Shown here piece after piece: positions 1-6,413 of a DNA stretch of 6,511 nucleotides. Each line of letters begins with the position of its first letter. Positions within the stretch are counted from its first letter, which is position 1. Under the pieces are notes generated by a model. The model had not been told where the DNA came from. It saw nothing but the letters and a program-made list of their open reading frames with translations, and made no database searches. The stretch is taken from NCBI GenBank assembly GCA_947628595.1, contig CANRAN010000076.1, positions 1 to 6,511 on the forward strand, given 5' to 3'. The DNA comes from an uncultured Clostridia bacterium. GTDB taxonomy: Bacteria > Bacillota > Clostridia > Oscillospirales > Acutalibacteraceae. Position numbers and translations under genes: made by a program.

Positions 1-429
1 AAAAGGAAATATCCGTATGTTAAGGTTGTAATAGGTGAAAAGGAAAACAGCTTTACATCAGATAAGATGCTCAATTTATCTATGTTTTCGGGTGTGTCTG
101 TTGAAAAATTCAATGCCGATATACTTGTGAGGAACGGCACAATACTTGATTTCGGAGAAGAAAAAATTGAGGTTATTGAAACCCCCGGACATACAGTTGG
201 CGGTGTTTCCTACCGTATAGGTAATAATCTATTCACAGGTGATACGCTTTTTCATGTGTCAATGGGAAGGACGGATTTTCCGACAGGGAACGCACAGCAG
301 ATTATGAAGTCACTGAAAATACTTGCAGAGCTTGACGGAAATCCGAATGTATATTGCGGGCATGGGAATAGTACAACGCTTGAATTTGAAAGAAAAAATA
401 ATCCGTATATGAGGGATAGCTTATTATGA
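1..429 (+). CDS. MBL-fold metallo-hydrolase, glyoxalase II-like (3' part only)
   Basis: The reading frame is open from the first base, so the start and an estimated 60-75 N-terminal residues lie outside the window; 142 residues are visible. Three second-half metallo-beta-lactamase ligands are present: His64 in TPGHT, Asp81 in FTGDTLF, and His121 in CGHG (numbering from base 1). The HxHxDH motif that would complete the two-metal site must be upstream. Proteins of this size and pattern are usually annotated as hydroxyacylglutathione-hydrolase-like; the family hydrolyses thioesters or related compounds in the cytoplasm, and the substrate here cannot be told. The stop codon TGA overlaps the ATG of hemZ (ATGA), which implies one mRNA and translational coupling. 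In Clostridia this gene commonly sits between dtd and hemZ. The fold is secure; the exact reaction is not. Confidence 0.88.
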   Translation, partial: KRKYPYVKVVIGEKENSFTSDKMLNLSMFSGVSVEKFNADILVRNGTILDFGEEKIEVIETPGHTVGGVSYRIGNNLFTGDTLFHVSMGRTDFPTGNAQQIMKSLKILAELDGNPNVYCGHGNSTTLEFERKNNPYMRDSLL

Positions 430-1901
430 TAGTCTATATAGATAACCATACGTTTCATTATGAAACAGAAAACCTTGTAAGACTCTTTTTTCCAAATGAA
501 AAGATAAGCATAGAAAAGGAAATACCCGAGGATATAGTGCCGCCGTACATATATACATCAATGAGGACAGATGATAAAACAGTAAATGCACATATTGATG
601 TAAGGGTAAATATGGGAGTGTTTGATAAAACTTCTGTAAAGGATATCAGCTTAACAACCGATGATTTTGAAAAAACAGCCGAAAGAGAGATGGCTGTTTG
701 CCTTTACACTCTTTTGTCGGAGTTTACGGGTACAAAAAAACCGTGGGGTATTCTTACGGGGGTTCGTCCGATAAAGCTTTTCAGACGGCTTTCGGACGAA
801 AAAGGAAAAGAATATGCGGAAAGCTATTTCAGGGATAAATTATTGGTATCGGACGAAAAAATAAGGCTTAGTGAATGGACGGAAAAAAACGAAAGAAAAA
901 TACTTGCATTGAGTACACCAAGGTCGGTAAGTCTTTATATATCAATACCATTCTGCCCGTCAAGATGCTCGTATTGCTCGTTTATATCACAAACGGCTGA
1001 CAAGGCTAAAAAGCTGATTGCACCGTATTTTGAGCTGCTTTGCAGGGAGATTGAATATACTGCCGAAATAGTCAAAGACAAAAAGCTTACACTCGAAAGC
1101 GTGTATATAGGCGGAGGGACTCCGACAACGTTGAGTGCGGAACAGCTTCGTATTCTTATAAGAACCATAAGGAACAGTTTCAATATGTCGGTATGCCGTG
1201 AATTTACCGTTGAGGCGGGCAGACCGGACACGATAGATGAGGAGAAGCTGAAAGCAATATCAGAAGGTAAGGTTGACAGGATAAGCATAAATCCGCAGAC
1301 ACTCAACGACAATGTTCTTGAGGTGATAGGACGAAAGCATACCTCGGCACAGGTTTTGGATGTATTCGGTCTTGCAAGAAAAATCGGGTTCGGTAATATT
1401 AATATGGATCTGATAGCAGGACTTCCCACAGATACAACCGAAAGCTTTTCGGATACGCTTGAAAGAATATCAGAACTTGACCCCGAAAGCATAACAGTAC
1501 ACACGCTTTCGCTAAAGCGTTCGTCAAGACTAACATTACAGGGTCATTCCATAGGAGAGGATAATGCGGCGGCGAAAATGCTTGCACTTTGCTTAGAAAG
1601 ACTACCACAAAATGGGTATGAACCGTATTACCTTTACAGGCAAAGCCGTATAGAGGGAGGACTTGAAAATACGGGTTGGTCAAAAAAAGGATATGAGGGA
1701 ATATATAATGTATTTGTTATGGACGAAACACATACAATATTAGGCTGCGGAGCAGGAGCGGTGACAAAGCTTAAAAATCCGTACGGGAATGAGCTTACAA
1801 GAATATTTAATTATAAATACCCATACGAATATATCAGTGGGTTTGAAGAAATACTCAAAAGGAAAGAGCAGGTGAGAGCTTATTATGACGAATTACCTTA
1901 A
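426..1901 (+). CDS. hemZ: HemZ-type radical SAM protein (coproporphyrinogen III dehydrogenase family)
   Basis: This 491-residue protein is close to the roughly 500 residues of B. subtilis HemZ. An N-terminal region of about 165 residues, containing KPWGILTGVRP near 105-115, precedes the radical SAM core. The [4Fe-4S] cluster motif is CxxxCxxC at Cys177, Cys181 and Cys184 (PFCPSRCSYCSF), followed by the SAM-binding GGGTP at 229-233 and VEAGRPD at 262-268. The C-terminal block ENTGWSKKGYEGIYN, leading into GCGAGAVTKL at 440-449, is characteristic of HemZ rather than HemN or HemW. The family is linked to oxygen-independent decarboxylation of coproporphyrinogen III; activity in anaerobes lacking a full haem pathway is uncertain, so the substrate is inferred. 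The ATG overlaps the upstream stop by 4 nt, and the 3' end overlaps the kinase gene by 17 nt, so it is the middle gene of a tightly coupled operon. Confidence 0.93.
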   Translation: MIVYIDNHTFHYETENLVRLFFPNEKISIEKEIPEDIVPPYIYTSMRTDDKTVNAHIDVRVNMGVFDKTSVKDISLTTDDFEKTAEREMAVCLYTLLSEFTGTKKPWGILTGVRPIKLFRRLSDEKGKEYAESYFRDKLLVSDEKIRLSEWTEKNERKILALSTPRSVSLYISIPFCPSRCSYCSFISQTADKAKKLIAPYFELLCREIEYTAEIVKDKKLTLESVYIGGGTPTTLSAEQLRILIRTIRNSFNMSVCREFTVEAGRPDTIDEEKLKAISEGKVDRISINPQTLNDNVLEVIGRKHTSAQVLDVFGLARKIGFGNINMDLIAGLPTDTTESFSDTLERISELDPESITVHTLSLKRSSRLTLQGHSIGEDNAAAKMLALCLERLPQNGYEPYYLYRQSRIEGGLENTGWSKKGYEGIYNVFVMDETHTILGCGAGAVTKLKNPYGNELTRIFNYKYPYEYISGFEEILKRKEQVRAYYDELP

Positions 1902-2847
1902 TACCTACCGAAGATATGCCTATGATATCGACAGGATCAACTATGAGGCAAAAAATGATCCGAAAAGACTTATTGAGCTGAATGAAAATCTCCTCAAAAG
2001 GGATCTGGGGTTTATAGCAGATAGGCTTTTTGAGGCAAAGGAGGACAGACATATTGTACTTTTGTCGGGACCGTCAGGCAGCGGAAAGACAACCTGTGTA
2101 AAAAAACTCGGAGATGAGCTAAAAAAACATGATATTGATGTGATACAGGTTTCAATGGATGATTTTTACCTCGGAATGGACAGGGTACGCAGACTTCCGG
2201 ACGGCCGCCCCGATTTTGAGTCGGTTGATGCACTTGATATACCGCTTATCAAAAAGACAATGAATGATCTTCTGACATACGGAGAATGTGTACTTCCAAA
2301 ATATGACTTTACAAGGAGCGTGCGTTCGGATCGGACGAAAAAGGTTCAGCTTGCAAAAAACAGTGCGGTTATAATAGAGGGTATTCATGCACTTAATCCC
2401 GTTTTCAGTGCTGGTATGCCCGTTGGAAATGTGGTAAAGCTGTATGTGAGCGTCAAGCAGGGGATAAAGGATGACGAGGATTATGTCCTCACAAACAAGG
2501 AAATCAGATTTATCCGAAGACTTGTAAGGGATCACAGCTACCGCAGAGTGGAGCCTGCATATATGCTCTCCATGTGGGAAAGCGTTATAAACGGTGAAAA
2601 AAAATATATAAGACCATACAGATATACAAGCGATTTTACAATAAATTCCATACACATATTTGAGCCGTGTATTATGAAAAGGTTCGCACTTGCTCTGTTA
2701 TCCGAAATTACGGATGATAATCCGCATATTGAATTTGTTGAGCATCTCAAAGCCTCACTTGAAAGATTTGAGGATATTGACTCAGGTTTAATTCCGCAGG
2801 ATTCATTAATACGTGAATTTATCGGCGGAGGCAGCTATGAATATTAG
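1885..2847 (+). CDS. P-loop nucleoside (uridine-type) kinase, stand-alone form
   Basis: This is a cytoplasmic kinase of the phosphoribulokinase/uridine kinase superfamily, 320 residues. A Walker A loop GPSGSGKTT lies at 62-70, a substrate-side motif DDFY at 92-95, FESVDALD at 111-118, a Walker B-like VIIEGIHALN at 152-161, and an arginine-rich lid RRLVRD at 211-216 followed by LSMWESV and a PYRY block. These C-terminal motifs match the nucleoside kinase of Firmicutes and Thermotogae that usually carries an N-terminal TGS plus threonyl-tRNA-synthetase-like domain and runs to about 550 residues. Here only some 55 residues precede the P-loop, so those domains are absent. The ATG lies inside the end of hemZ, 17 nt before its stop is complete, with an AGGTGAG-type ribosome site (1870-1876) about 8 nt upstream, pointing to coupled translation. 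Uridine or a related nucleoside is the likely acceptor, but specificity is unproven. Confidence 0.88.
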   Translation: MTNYLNTYRRYAYDIDRINYEAKNDPKRLIELNENLLKRDLGFIADRLFEAKEDRHIVLLSGPSGSGKTTCVKKLGDELKKHDIDVIQVSMDDFYLGMDRVRRLPDGRPDFESVDALDIPLIKKTMNDLLTYGECVLPKYDFTRSVRSDRTKKVQLAKNSAVIIEGIHALNPVFSAGMPVGNVVKLYVSVKQGIKDDEDYVLTNKEIRFIRRLVRDHSYRRVEPAYMLSMWESVINGEKKYIRPYRYTSDFTINSIHIFEPCIMKRFALALLSEITDDNPHIEFVEHLKASLERFEDIDSGLIPQDSLIREFIGGGSYEY

Positions 2848-2894
2848 AAATTCTCAAAAAATTTGATTTTTCATTGAAAATTCGTCAAAAATCC

Positions 2895-2923
2895 TTGAAG
2901 AACGTAAATAAAAATGTTATAAT
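2895..2923 (+). promoter_or_regulatory. Sigma-A type promoter for the zinc-ribbon/flippase/mazG unit
   Basis: The -35 box TTGAAG (2895-2900, 4 of 6 to consensus) is separated by exactly 17 nt from a perfect -10 box TATAAT (2918-2923). A TG at 2915-2916 gives an extended -10 element. Transcription would start near 2930, leaving a leader of about 30 nt before the ATG at 2962. An AAGGAG ribosome site (2947-2952) with 9-nt spacing follows. The surrounding 2848-2961 gap is strongly AT-rich, as expected for a promoter region. This is the only convincing promoter I see in the window. Confidence 0.85.
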
Positions 2924-2961
2924 CTACATTGTAAAATTTTTCTGCAAAGGAGATCTAAACC

Positions 2962-3399
2962 ATGGGTATTTTTGAAGATGTACTTCTGAATGCAAGAAGC
3001 GCCGTTGATGCGGTAGGAAAAACAGCAGGCAAGGTTATTGATTCATCAAAGCTGAGACTTGCCGCTGCCGATCTGAAATCGGAAATTTCACACAAATATC
3101 AGATTCTCGGTCGTGTGGTATATGAGGAAAGTGCCAAAGGAAAAGATTTTTCAAAAAACAAGACGGAGCTTATAGAGAAAATTACAGAGCTTAAGACACA
3201 GCTTGACTCGGTAAATGATCTTATAGCCAAGGCTTCAAATAAGAAAAAATGCAGCTCATGCGGTGCATATAATGCGAAAAATGCACAATTTTGCAGCAAG
3301 TGCGGAGAAAGACTTGCGGACGAGGAGGACGAGAGTGTCCTCACAGACGATATGAAAGATTTCACAGAGGATAACTTTGAGGATGACGATCTGTTCTGA
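2962..3399 (+). CDS. Small zinc-ribbon protein with helical N-terminus and acidic C-terminal tail, function unknown
   Basis: I do not recognise a characterised family member; the protein has 145 residues and no signal peptide or membrane segment. Residues 1-93 look helical and charged, with coiled-coil-like spacing around 64-90 (ELIEKITELKTQLDSVNDLI). A four-cysteine zinc ribbon follows: Cys97 and Cys100 (CSSCG), then Cys111 and Cys114 (CSKCG). The tail from 120 to 145 is very acidic, 14 Asp/Glu in 26 residues, ending in DDDLF. Small proteins of this layout are common in Clostridia and are annotated only as zinc-ribbon domain-containing. It is the first gene after a strong promoter, with a near-ideal ribosome site, so it is probably well expressed, and it is separated from the flippase gene by only 31 nt. 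A role as a protein- or nucleic-acid-binding adaptor is conceivable but inferred. Confidence 0.85.
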   Translation: MGIFEDVLLNARSAVDAVGKTAGKVIDSSKLRLAAADLKSEISHKYQILGRVVYEESAKGKDFSKNKTELIEKITELKTQLDSVNDLIAKASNKKKCSSCGAYNAKNAQFCSKCGERLADEEDESVLTDDMKDFTEDNFEDDDLF

Positions 3400-3415
3400 G
3401 CTGATATCGTTTCCG

Positions 3416-3433
3416 AAAGGATGTGCTTAAGTG
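3416..3433 (+). promoter_or_regulatory. Ribosome binding site fixing the GTG start of the flippase
   Basis: AAAGGA (3416-3421) lies 9 nt before the GTG at 3431. An ATG at 3421 is in another frame and cannot serve this gene. The first in-frame ATG, near codon 18, falls inside the first predicted membrane helix region, so the GTG, which includes the basic N-terminal stretch KQKSKERK, is the better start. Confidence 0.7.
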
Positions 3434-5191
3434 AAACAAAAGAGTAAAGAGAGGAAGTCGCAGTCATTTCTCAAGGGTGCAATGGTGCTTGGCACAAGCA
3501 TGATAATAGTGCGTCTTATGGGAATGGTGTATAAGATACTTCTGTCGGCAATGTATGGCGGAGTTGGCACAGGACTGTTTAATTCTGCCTATGCATTGTA
3601 TAACCCCTTGTTTACACTGTCAACAGCAGGCTTTCCGATAGCGATTTCAAGAACGGTGTCGGAAAGCATAACGAAAAAACGATACAGGGATGTGCGTCAG
3701 ATACATAAGCTTGCCGTGCCGATTTTTGTGGTTGCAGGTTTGCTTTGTTTTCTGATAATGGTTATCGGCAGCTTTATATATGTGAATGTGATAAATGCAC
3801 CGAATGCGATTTTTGGTCTTTTGTGCCTTTCCCCGACAATATTTTTCGGTTGTCTGCTCTCGATTTACCGTGGCTGCTTTGAGGGTATGAGGAATATGAC
3901 CCCCACGGCAATATCGGAAATAATCGAGGCATCATGTAAGCTGTTTTTAGGATATACCGCCTCATATATCACAATGAGGCTTTGCATGAATGAGTATTAC
4001 AGCAGCGGATATGTTTTAGGAGTGAAATGCGCAAGCGAAACCGAGGCAAATGCCGTTATTGTACCTGTTGCAATAGGGGCGGCGATAACAGGTATATCAC
4101 TCGGTTCGTTCTTTGCTTTCCTGTACCTGTTTATAAAATATCGAAGGAACGGCGACGGAATAACGGTTGAGGAGCTGAGAAATTCCCCTCCGCCGAGGAA
4201 AAACGGTGTTATCATACGCACACTTGTACACACGGCAATACCGATAGGTCTAAGCTCGATCATAATGAGTCTTGCGGATATGATAGATTCCACACTCGTT
4301 CAGAGAAGAATTTACAATATAATGGAAACAAATCCCGATGCACTTCTGAATGTGTATGGTTCGCTTATTCCTGACGAAATACTCTATTCAGGCGACACAC
4401 ATATCTATTTGTACGGCTGCTATGGAATTGCACTCACGTTGATGATGCTCGTTACGGCTGTTACACAGGTATTTGGAACAACGGCACTTCCGTCTGTCAC
4501 GGCAGCATGGGCAGGCGGGGATAAGTCAAAGCTTAAGCAGAGTATTGAAACCGTGTTGAGGGTTACGGTTCTTGTAACGATACCGGCAGGTATAGGAATG
4601 TCCGTGCTTTCTGAGCCGCTGCTTTCACTAATATACAACAGTCCGAGCGTAGCGAATGAGGTTGAGATAGGCTCAAGGGTTCTTGCCGTTATGGGCATAT
4701 CGGTTATCTTTATAGCAACGAGTACACCTATATGCAGTATGCTTCAGGCAGTGGGAAGAATGGATGTGCCGCTCAAATTATTTGTTGTCGGTATGATAAT
4801 AAAAATAGTTGTCAATTATGTTCTTGTAGGCATACCCGAGATTAATATTCAGGGAGCGAATGTCGGTTCTATTGTATGCTATGGCTTTGTTACGGTGACT
4901 GCCATGTTTATACTTTGCAGGGAAACGAAAATCATTCCGGATTTTGTTTCAATACTCGTAAAGCCGCTTATAGCGGCGGTTATATGCGGAGTCAGCGCAT
5001 ACTTTTCCGAGATTTTTTATGATTTCTTTATGGTGCAGAGCTTTGCAACGATTTGTGCTGTGATTACGGCGATAGTAGTGTATATAATTGCGCTGTTGCT
5101 GATAAGGGGAATCAAGCGGGAGGATATTCTGCAAATGCCGAAAGGAAATAAAATTGTAAAGATACTTGAAAAACGAAGACTTATAAGGTAA
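3431..5191 (+). CDS. SpoVB/MurJ-family polysaccharide or lipid-linked precursor flippase (YabM-like)
   Basis: A 586-residue integral membrane protein of the MOP exporter superfamily with about 14 predicted helices, roughly at 15-38, 52-75, 92-120, 125-146, 160-182, 208-235, 262-285, 328-350, 378-402, 415-433, 447-466, 475-495, 505-528 and 538-559. Family landmarks are GVGTGLFNSAYALYNP (44-59) with AGFPIAISRTVSE (66-78), TPTAISEIIEA (157-167), and FGTTALPSVTAAWA (348-361) before the eighth-to-ninth helix turn. A hydrophilic stretch of about 37 residues (291-327) separates helices 7 and 8. The family moves undecaprenyl-linked envelope precursors across the membrane; members include MurJ (lipid II), SpoVB (spore cortex) and YabM. 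Direct coupling to mazG favours the YabM-like branch, as in B. subtilis yabM-yabN. The precise cargo cannot be read from sequence. Start is GTG with a good ribosome site. Confidence 0.9.
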   Translation: MKQKSKERKSQSFLKGAMVLGTSMIIVRLMGMVYKILLSAMYGGVGTGLFNSAYALYNPLFTLSTAGFPIAISRTVSESITKKRYRDVRQIHKLAVPIFVVAGLLCFLIMVIGSFIYVNVINAPNAIFGLLCLSPTIFFGCLLSIYRGCFEGMRNMTPTAISEIIEASCKLFLGYTASYITMRLCMNEYYSSGYVLGVKCASETEANAVIVPVAIGAAITGISLGSFFAFLYLFIKYRRNGDGITVEELRNSPPPRKNGVIIRTLVHTAIPIGLSSIIMSLADMIDSTLVQRRIYNIMETNPDALLNVYGSLIPDEILYSGDTHIYLYGCYGIALTLMMLVTAVTQVFGTTALPSVTAAWAGGDKSKLKQSIETVLRVTVLVTIPAGIGMSVLSEPLLSLIYNSPSVANEVEIGSRVLAVMGISVIFIATSTPICSMLQAVGRMDVPLKLFVVGMIIKIVVNYVLVGIPEINIQGANVGSIVCYGFVTVTAMFILCRETKIIPDFVSILVKPLIAAVICGVSAYFSEIFYDFFMVQSFATICAVITAIVVYIIALLLIRGIKREDILQMPKGNKIVKILEKRRLIR

Positions 5192-5217
5192 AATGGTATT
5201 TGTGCTGTTTATACGAT

Positions 5218-5229
5218 AGGAGAGTTATG
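5218..5229 (+). promoter_or_regulatory. Ribosome binding site that decides the mazG start
   Basis: AGGAGAG (5218-5224) immediately precedes ATG 5227-5229. The spacing from AGGAG is only 4 nt, which is short but usable. A longer frame could begin at TTG 5200, but that start has no purine-rich site in front of it, and its extra residues (starting CCLYDRR) do not resemble a MazG N-terminus and overlap the ribosome site. Confidence 0.75.
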
Positions 5230-5940
5230 GTTGATTTTGAATTTAAGGATAGATATGATACCGGGGATCTGATTGAAATAGTCAAGCTTTTGCGTTCTCC
5301 GGGTGGCTGCCCTTGGGACAAGGAGCAGACACACGAATCAATAAGGAAGGATTTTATTGAGGAGGTCTATGAGGCTGTTGAGGCTATTGACGAGAAGAAT
5401 CCGGAGCATCTTCGTGAAGAACTTGGAGATGTATTACTTCAAGTTGTTTTCCATACTGTGCTTGAAGAAGAAAAGGGTGGCTTTGTATTTGATGATGTGA
5501 CGGACGAGGTATGCAGGAAGATGATAATACGTCATCCGCACGTTTTCGGGGATGTCAGGGCTGATACAACGGATCAGGTACTGAAGAACTGGGACGAGAT
5601 AAAGATGCGGACACATTCTCAGAAAACGGTTTCGGAAGCGATGGACGGAGTGGCGAGGACTTTGCCCTCACTTATGAGAGCTGAGAAGCTTCAAAAGAAA
5701 GCGAGGAAAGCGGGCTGCTCCGAGTGTGGAGAGGATGTATTGGATAAAATGCAGACTGCGCTTGATGATCTTAGGAAATCGTATAAAGAGGGAGATAGTG
5801 AAAGTTGCTGTGGGGAGCTTGGCAGGCTTTTATTTTCCGCAGCCGGTTTGTCGGAAATTATGGGTTCCGACTGTGAGAGATTGCTGTATGATACCTGTGA
5901 GGAATTTATAGATAATTATAAGAGAAATGAGGGGACATAA
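5227..5940 (+). CDS. mazG: MazG nucleoside triphosphate pyrophosphohydrolase with degenerate C-terminal domain
   Basis: A 237-residue cytoplasmic all-alpha NTP pyrophosphatase, which converts NTPs, often damaged or non-canonical ones, to NMP and PPi. The N-terminal MazG domain is intact: GGCPWDKEQTHESI (26-39), the metal-binding EExxE at Glu45, Glu46 and Glu49, and ExxD at Glu65 and Asp68 within REELGDVLLQV, then HPHVFGDV (103-110) and NWDEIK (121-126). The linker TLPSLMRAEKLQKKARKAG (145-163) is typical. The second MazG repeat (about 170-232) is recognisable, but its equivalent acidic residues read Thr177, Ala178, Asp181, Glu197 and Arg200, so it probably cannot bind metal. E. coli MazG has 263 residues, so this one is slightly short. 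It follows the flippase gene by 35 nt, matching yabM-yabN synteny. The ATG at 5227 is preferred to an upstream TTG. Confidence 0.93.
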   Translation: MVDFEFKDRYDTGDLIEIVKLLRSPGGCPWDKEQTHESIRKDFIEEVYEAVEAIDEKNPEHLREELGDVLLQVVFHTVLEEEKGGFVFDDVTDEVCRKMIIRHPHVFGDVRADTTDQVLKNWDEIKMRTHSQKTVSEAMDGVARTLPSLMRAEKLQKKARKAGCSECGEDVLDKMQTALDDLRKSYKEGDSESCCGELGRLLFSAAGLSEIMGSDCERLLYDTCEEFIDNYKRNEGT

Positions 5941-6000
5941 GTTCCGTGCAGGTATTGGATATACAGGGCTTATTGAAATAACGGTGAGCCTAATATGGAA

Positions 6001-6010
6001 AGAAATTTCT
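6001..6010. promoter_or_regulatory. 10-bp perfect palindrome upstream of the HU gene
   Basis: AGAAATTTCT is a perfect inverted repeat with no spacer, centred 28 nt before the HU start and ending 10 nt before its ribosome site. The 93-nt gap 5941-6033 otherwise contains no promoter I can defend: TTGAAA (5973-5978) and TAATAT (5991-5996) are only 12 nt apart. The palindrome could be an operator or chance in AT-rich DNA. Confidence 0.2.
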
Positions 6011-6033
6011 AATAAAACAAGGGGGATTTTAAA

Positions 6034-6312
6034 ATGAACAAATCTGAGCTTATTTCAGCAGTTGCCGAAAAGGCAGAAATGTCAAAGAAGGATGCGGACG
6101 CAGCAGTTTCTGCGCTTCTTGATGTTATTATTGAGAACGTAGCAAACGGAGAGGAAATCCGTATTGTAGGTTTCGGTACATTTGAGCGTCGTGAGAGAAA
6201 GGAAAGAACCGGAAGTGATCCTCGCACAGGCGAGAAGATACAGATTGCGGCATCCAAAGTACCTGCATTCAAGCCCGGCAAGTCCTTCAAGGAAGCTGTA
6301 TCAACCAAATAA
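6034..6312 (+). CDS. hup: HU-family nucleoid-associated DNA-binding protein
   Basis: This 92-residue protein has the usual length and layout of HU, a small basic dimeric protein that bends and compacts DNA. It begins MNKSELISAVAEKAEMSKKDA (helical dimerisation body), continues with VANGEEIRIVGFGTFERRER (37-56), and has the DNA-binding beta arm around 57-75 with the conserved intercalating proline at Pro63 in DPRTGEKI. The end VPAFKPGKSFKEAV (76-89) is diagnostic. The ATG has a strong ribosome site, AGGGGG (6020-6025), 8 nt upstream. It follows mazG after 93 nt; mazG followed by HU is a recurrent order in Clostridia. It may be read through from the promoter at 2895 or from an unrecognised promoter in the gap, since HU is normally made in large amounts. 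The call is firm; whether this is the only HU in the genome is unknown. Confidence 0.97.
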   Translation: MNKSELISAVAEKAEMSKKDADAAVSALLDVIIENVANGEEIRIVGFGTFERRERKERTGSDPRTGEKIQIAASKVPAFKPGKSFKEAVSTK

Positions 6313-6325
6313 GCGTGCGGCTGCT

Positions 6326-6359
6326 GCGGCGGAGTGCCTCCGCTGTCAATTTGCGTTTT
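6326..6359 (+). terminator. Possible intrinsic terminator after HU
   Basis: GCGGAG (6329-6334) pairs with CTCCGC (6338-6343) around a TGC loop. The stem extends to 9 bp (6326-6334 with 6338-6346) using two G-U pairs. It lies 14 nt after the HU stop codon. The downstream sequence has T-rich patches (ATTT at 6349-6352, TTTT at 6356-6359) but no clean run of U residues directly after the stem, so termination is plausible rather than clear. The same bases can also pair with 6466-6474. Confidence 0.4.
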
Positions 6360-6381
6360 CGCTCACTGCGTTCGCTCTGAC
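6352..6381. repeat. Tandem 15-bp imperfect direct repeat
   Basis: TGCGTTTTCGCTCAC (6352-6366) is followed without a gap by TGCGTTCGCTCTGAC (6367-6381). Both contain TGCGTT and CGCTC, and each unit holds its own small GCG-T-CGC inverted repeat. A further CTCTGAC (6455-6461) repeats the end of the second unit. This lies inside the GC-rich block. Confidence 0.5.
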
Positions 6382-6413
6382 TATTGTGGCGGTGAGTTTG
6401 TGTCCGCAATAGT
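6380..6413. repeat. 10-bp stem-loop
   Basis: ACTATTGTGG (6380-6389) pairs with CCGCAATAGT (6404-6413) through ten consecutive pairs, one of them T-G, enclosing a 14-nt loop. No T-run follows on the + strand, so it is not a standard terminator. An alternative pairing, CTCACTGC (6362-6369) with GCGGTGAG (6389-6396), uses part of the same sequence and would exclude it. Confidence 0.5.

Noticed and set aside
935..1504. Long minus-strand frame opposite hemZ (189 codons)
   Set aside because: It lies wholly antisense to a well-supported radical SAM gene, shows no domain or ribosome site and has a shadow-like composition rich in Ser and Leu.
2152..2655. Minus-strand frame opposite the kinase gene (167 codons)
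   Set aside because: Antisense shadow of a gene with clear kinase motifs; no start signals or recognisable product.
2865..2893. Inverted repeat GATTTTT / AAAAATC after the kinase gene as a terminator
   Set aside because: The stem is only 7 bp, almost all A-T, with a 15-nt loop and no following T-run, and its 3' end touches the promoter's -35 region.
5200..5226. Nine-residue N-terminal extension of MazG from TTG 5200
   Set aside because: No ribosome site precedes the TTG, while a clear AGGAG site lies just before ATG 5227; the extension does not resemble the family.
5973..5996. Promoter for HU from TTGAAA (5973-5978) and TAATAT (5991-5996)
   Set aside because: The spacer is only 12 nt, too short for sigma-A; no other -10/-35 pair with 16-18 nt spacing stood out in the gap.
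6182..6412. A 76-codon + strand frame overlapping the end of HU and running into the tail
   Set aside because: It uses another frame across the conserved HU sequence, has no ribosome site and no recognisable domain; its second half simply translates the GC-rich repeats.
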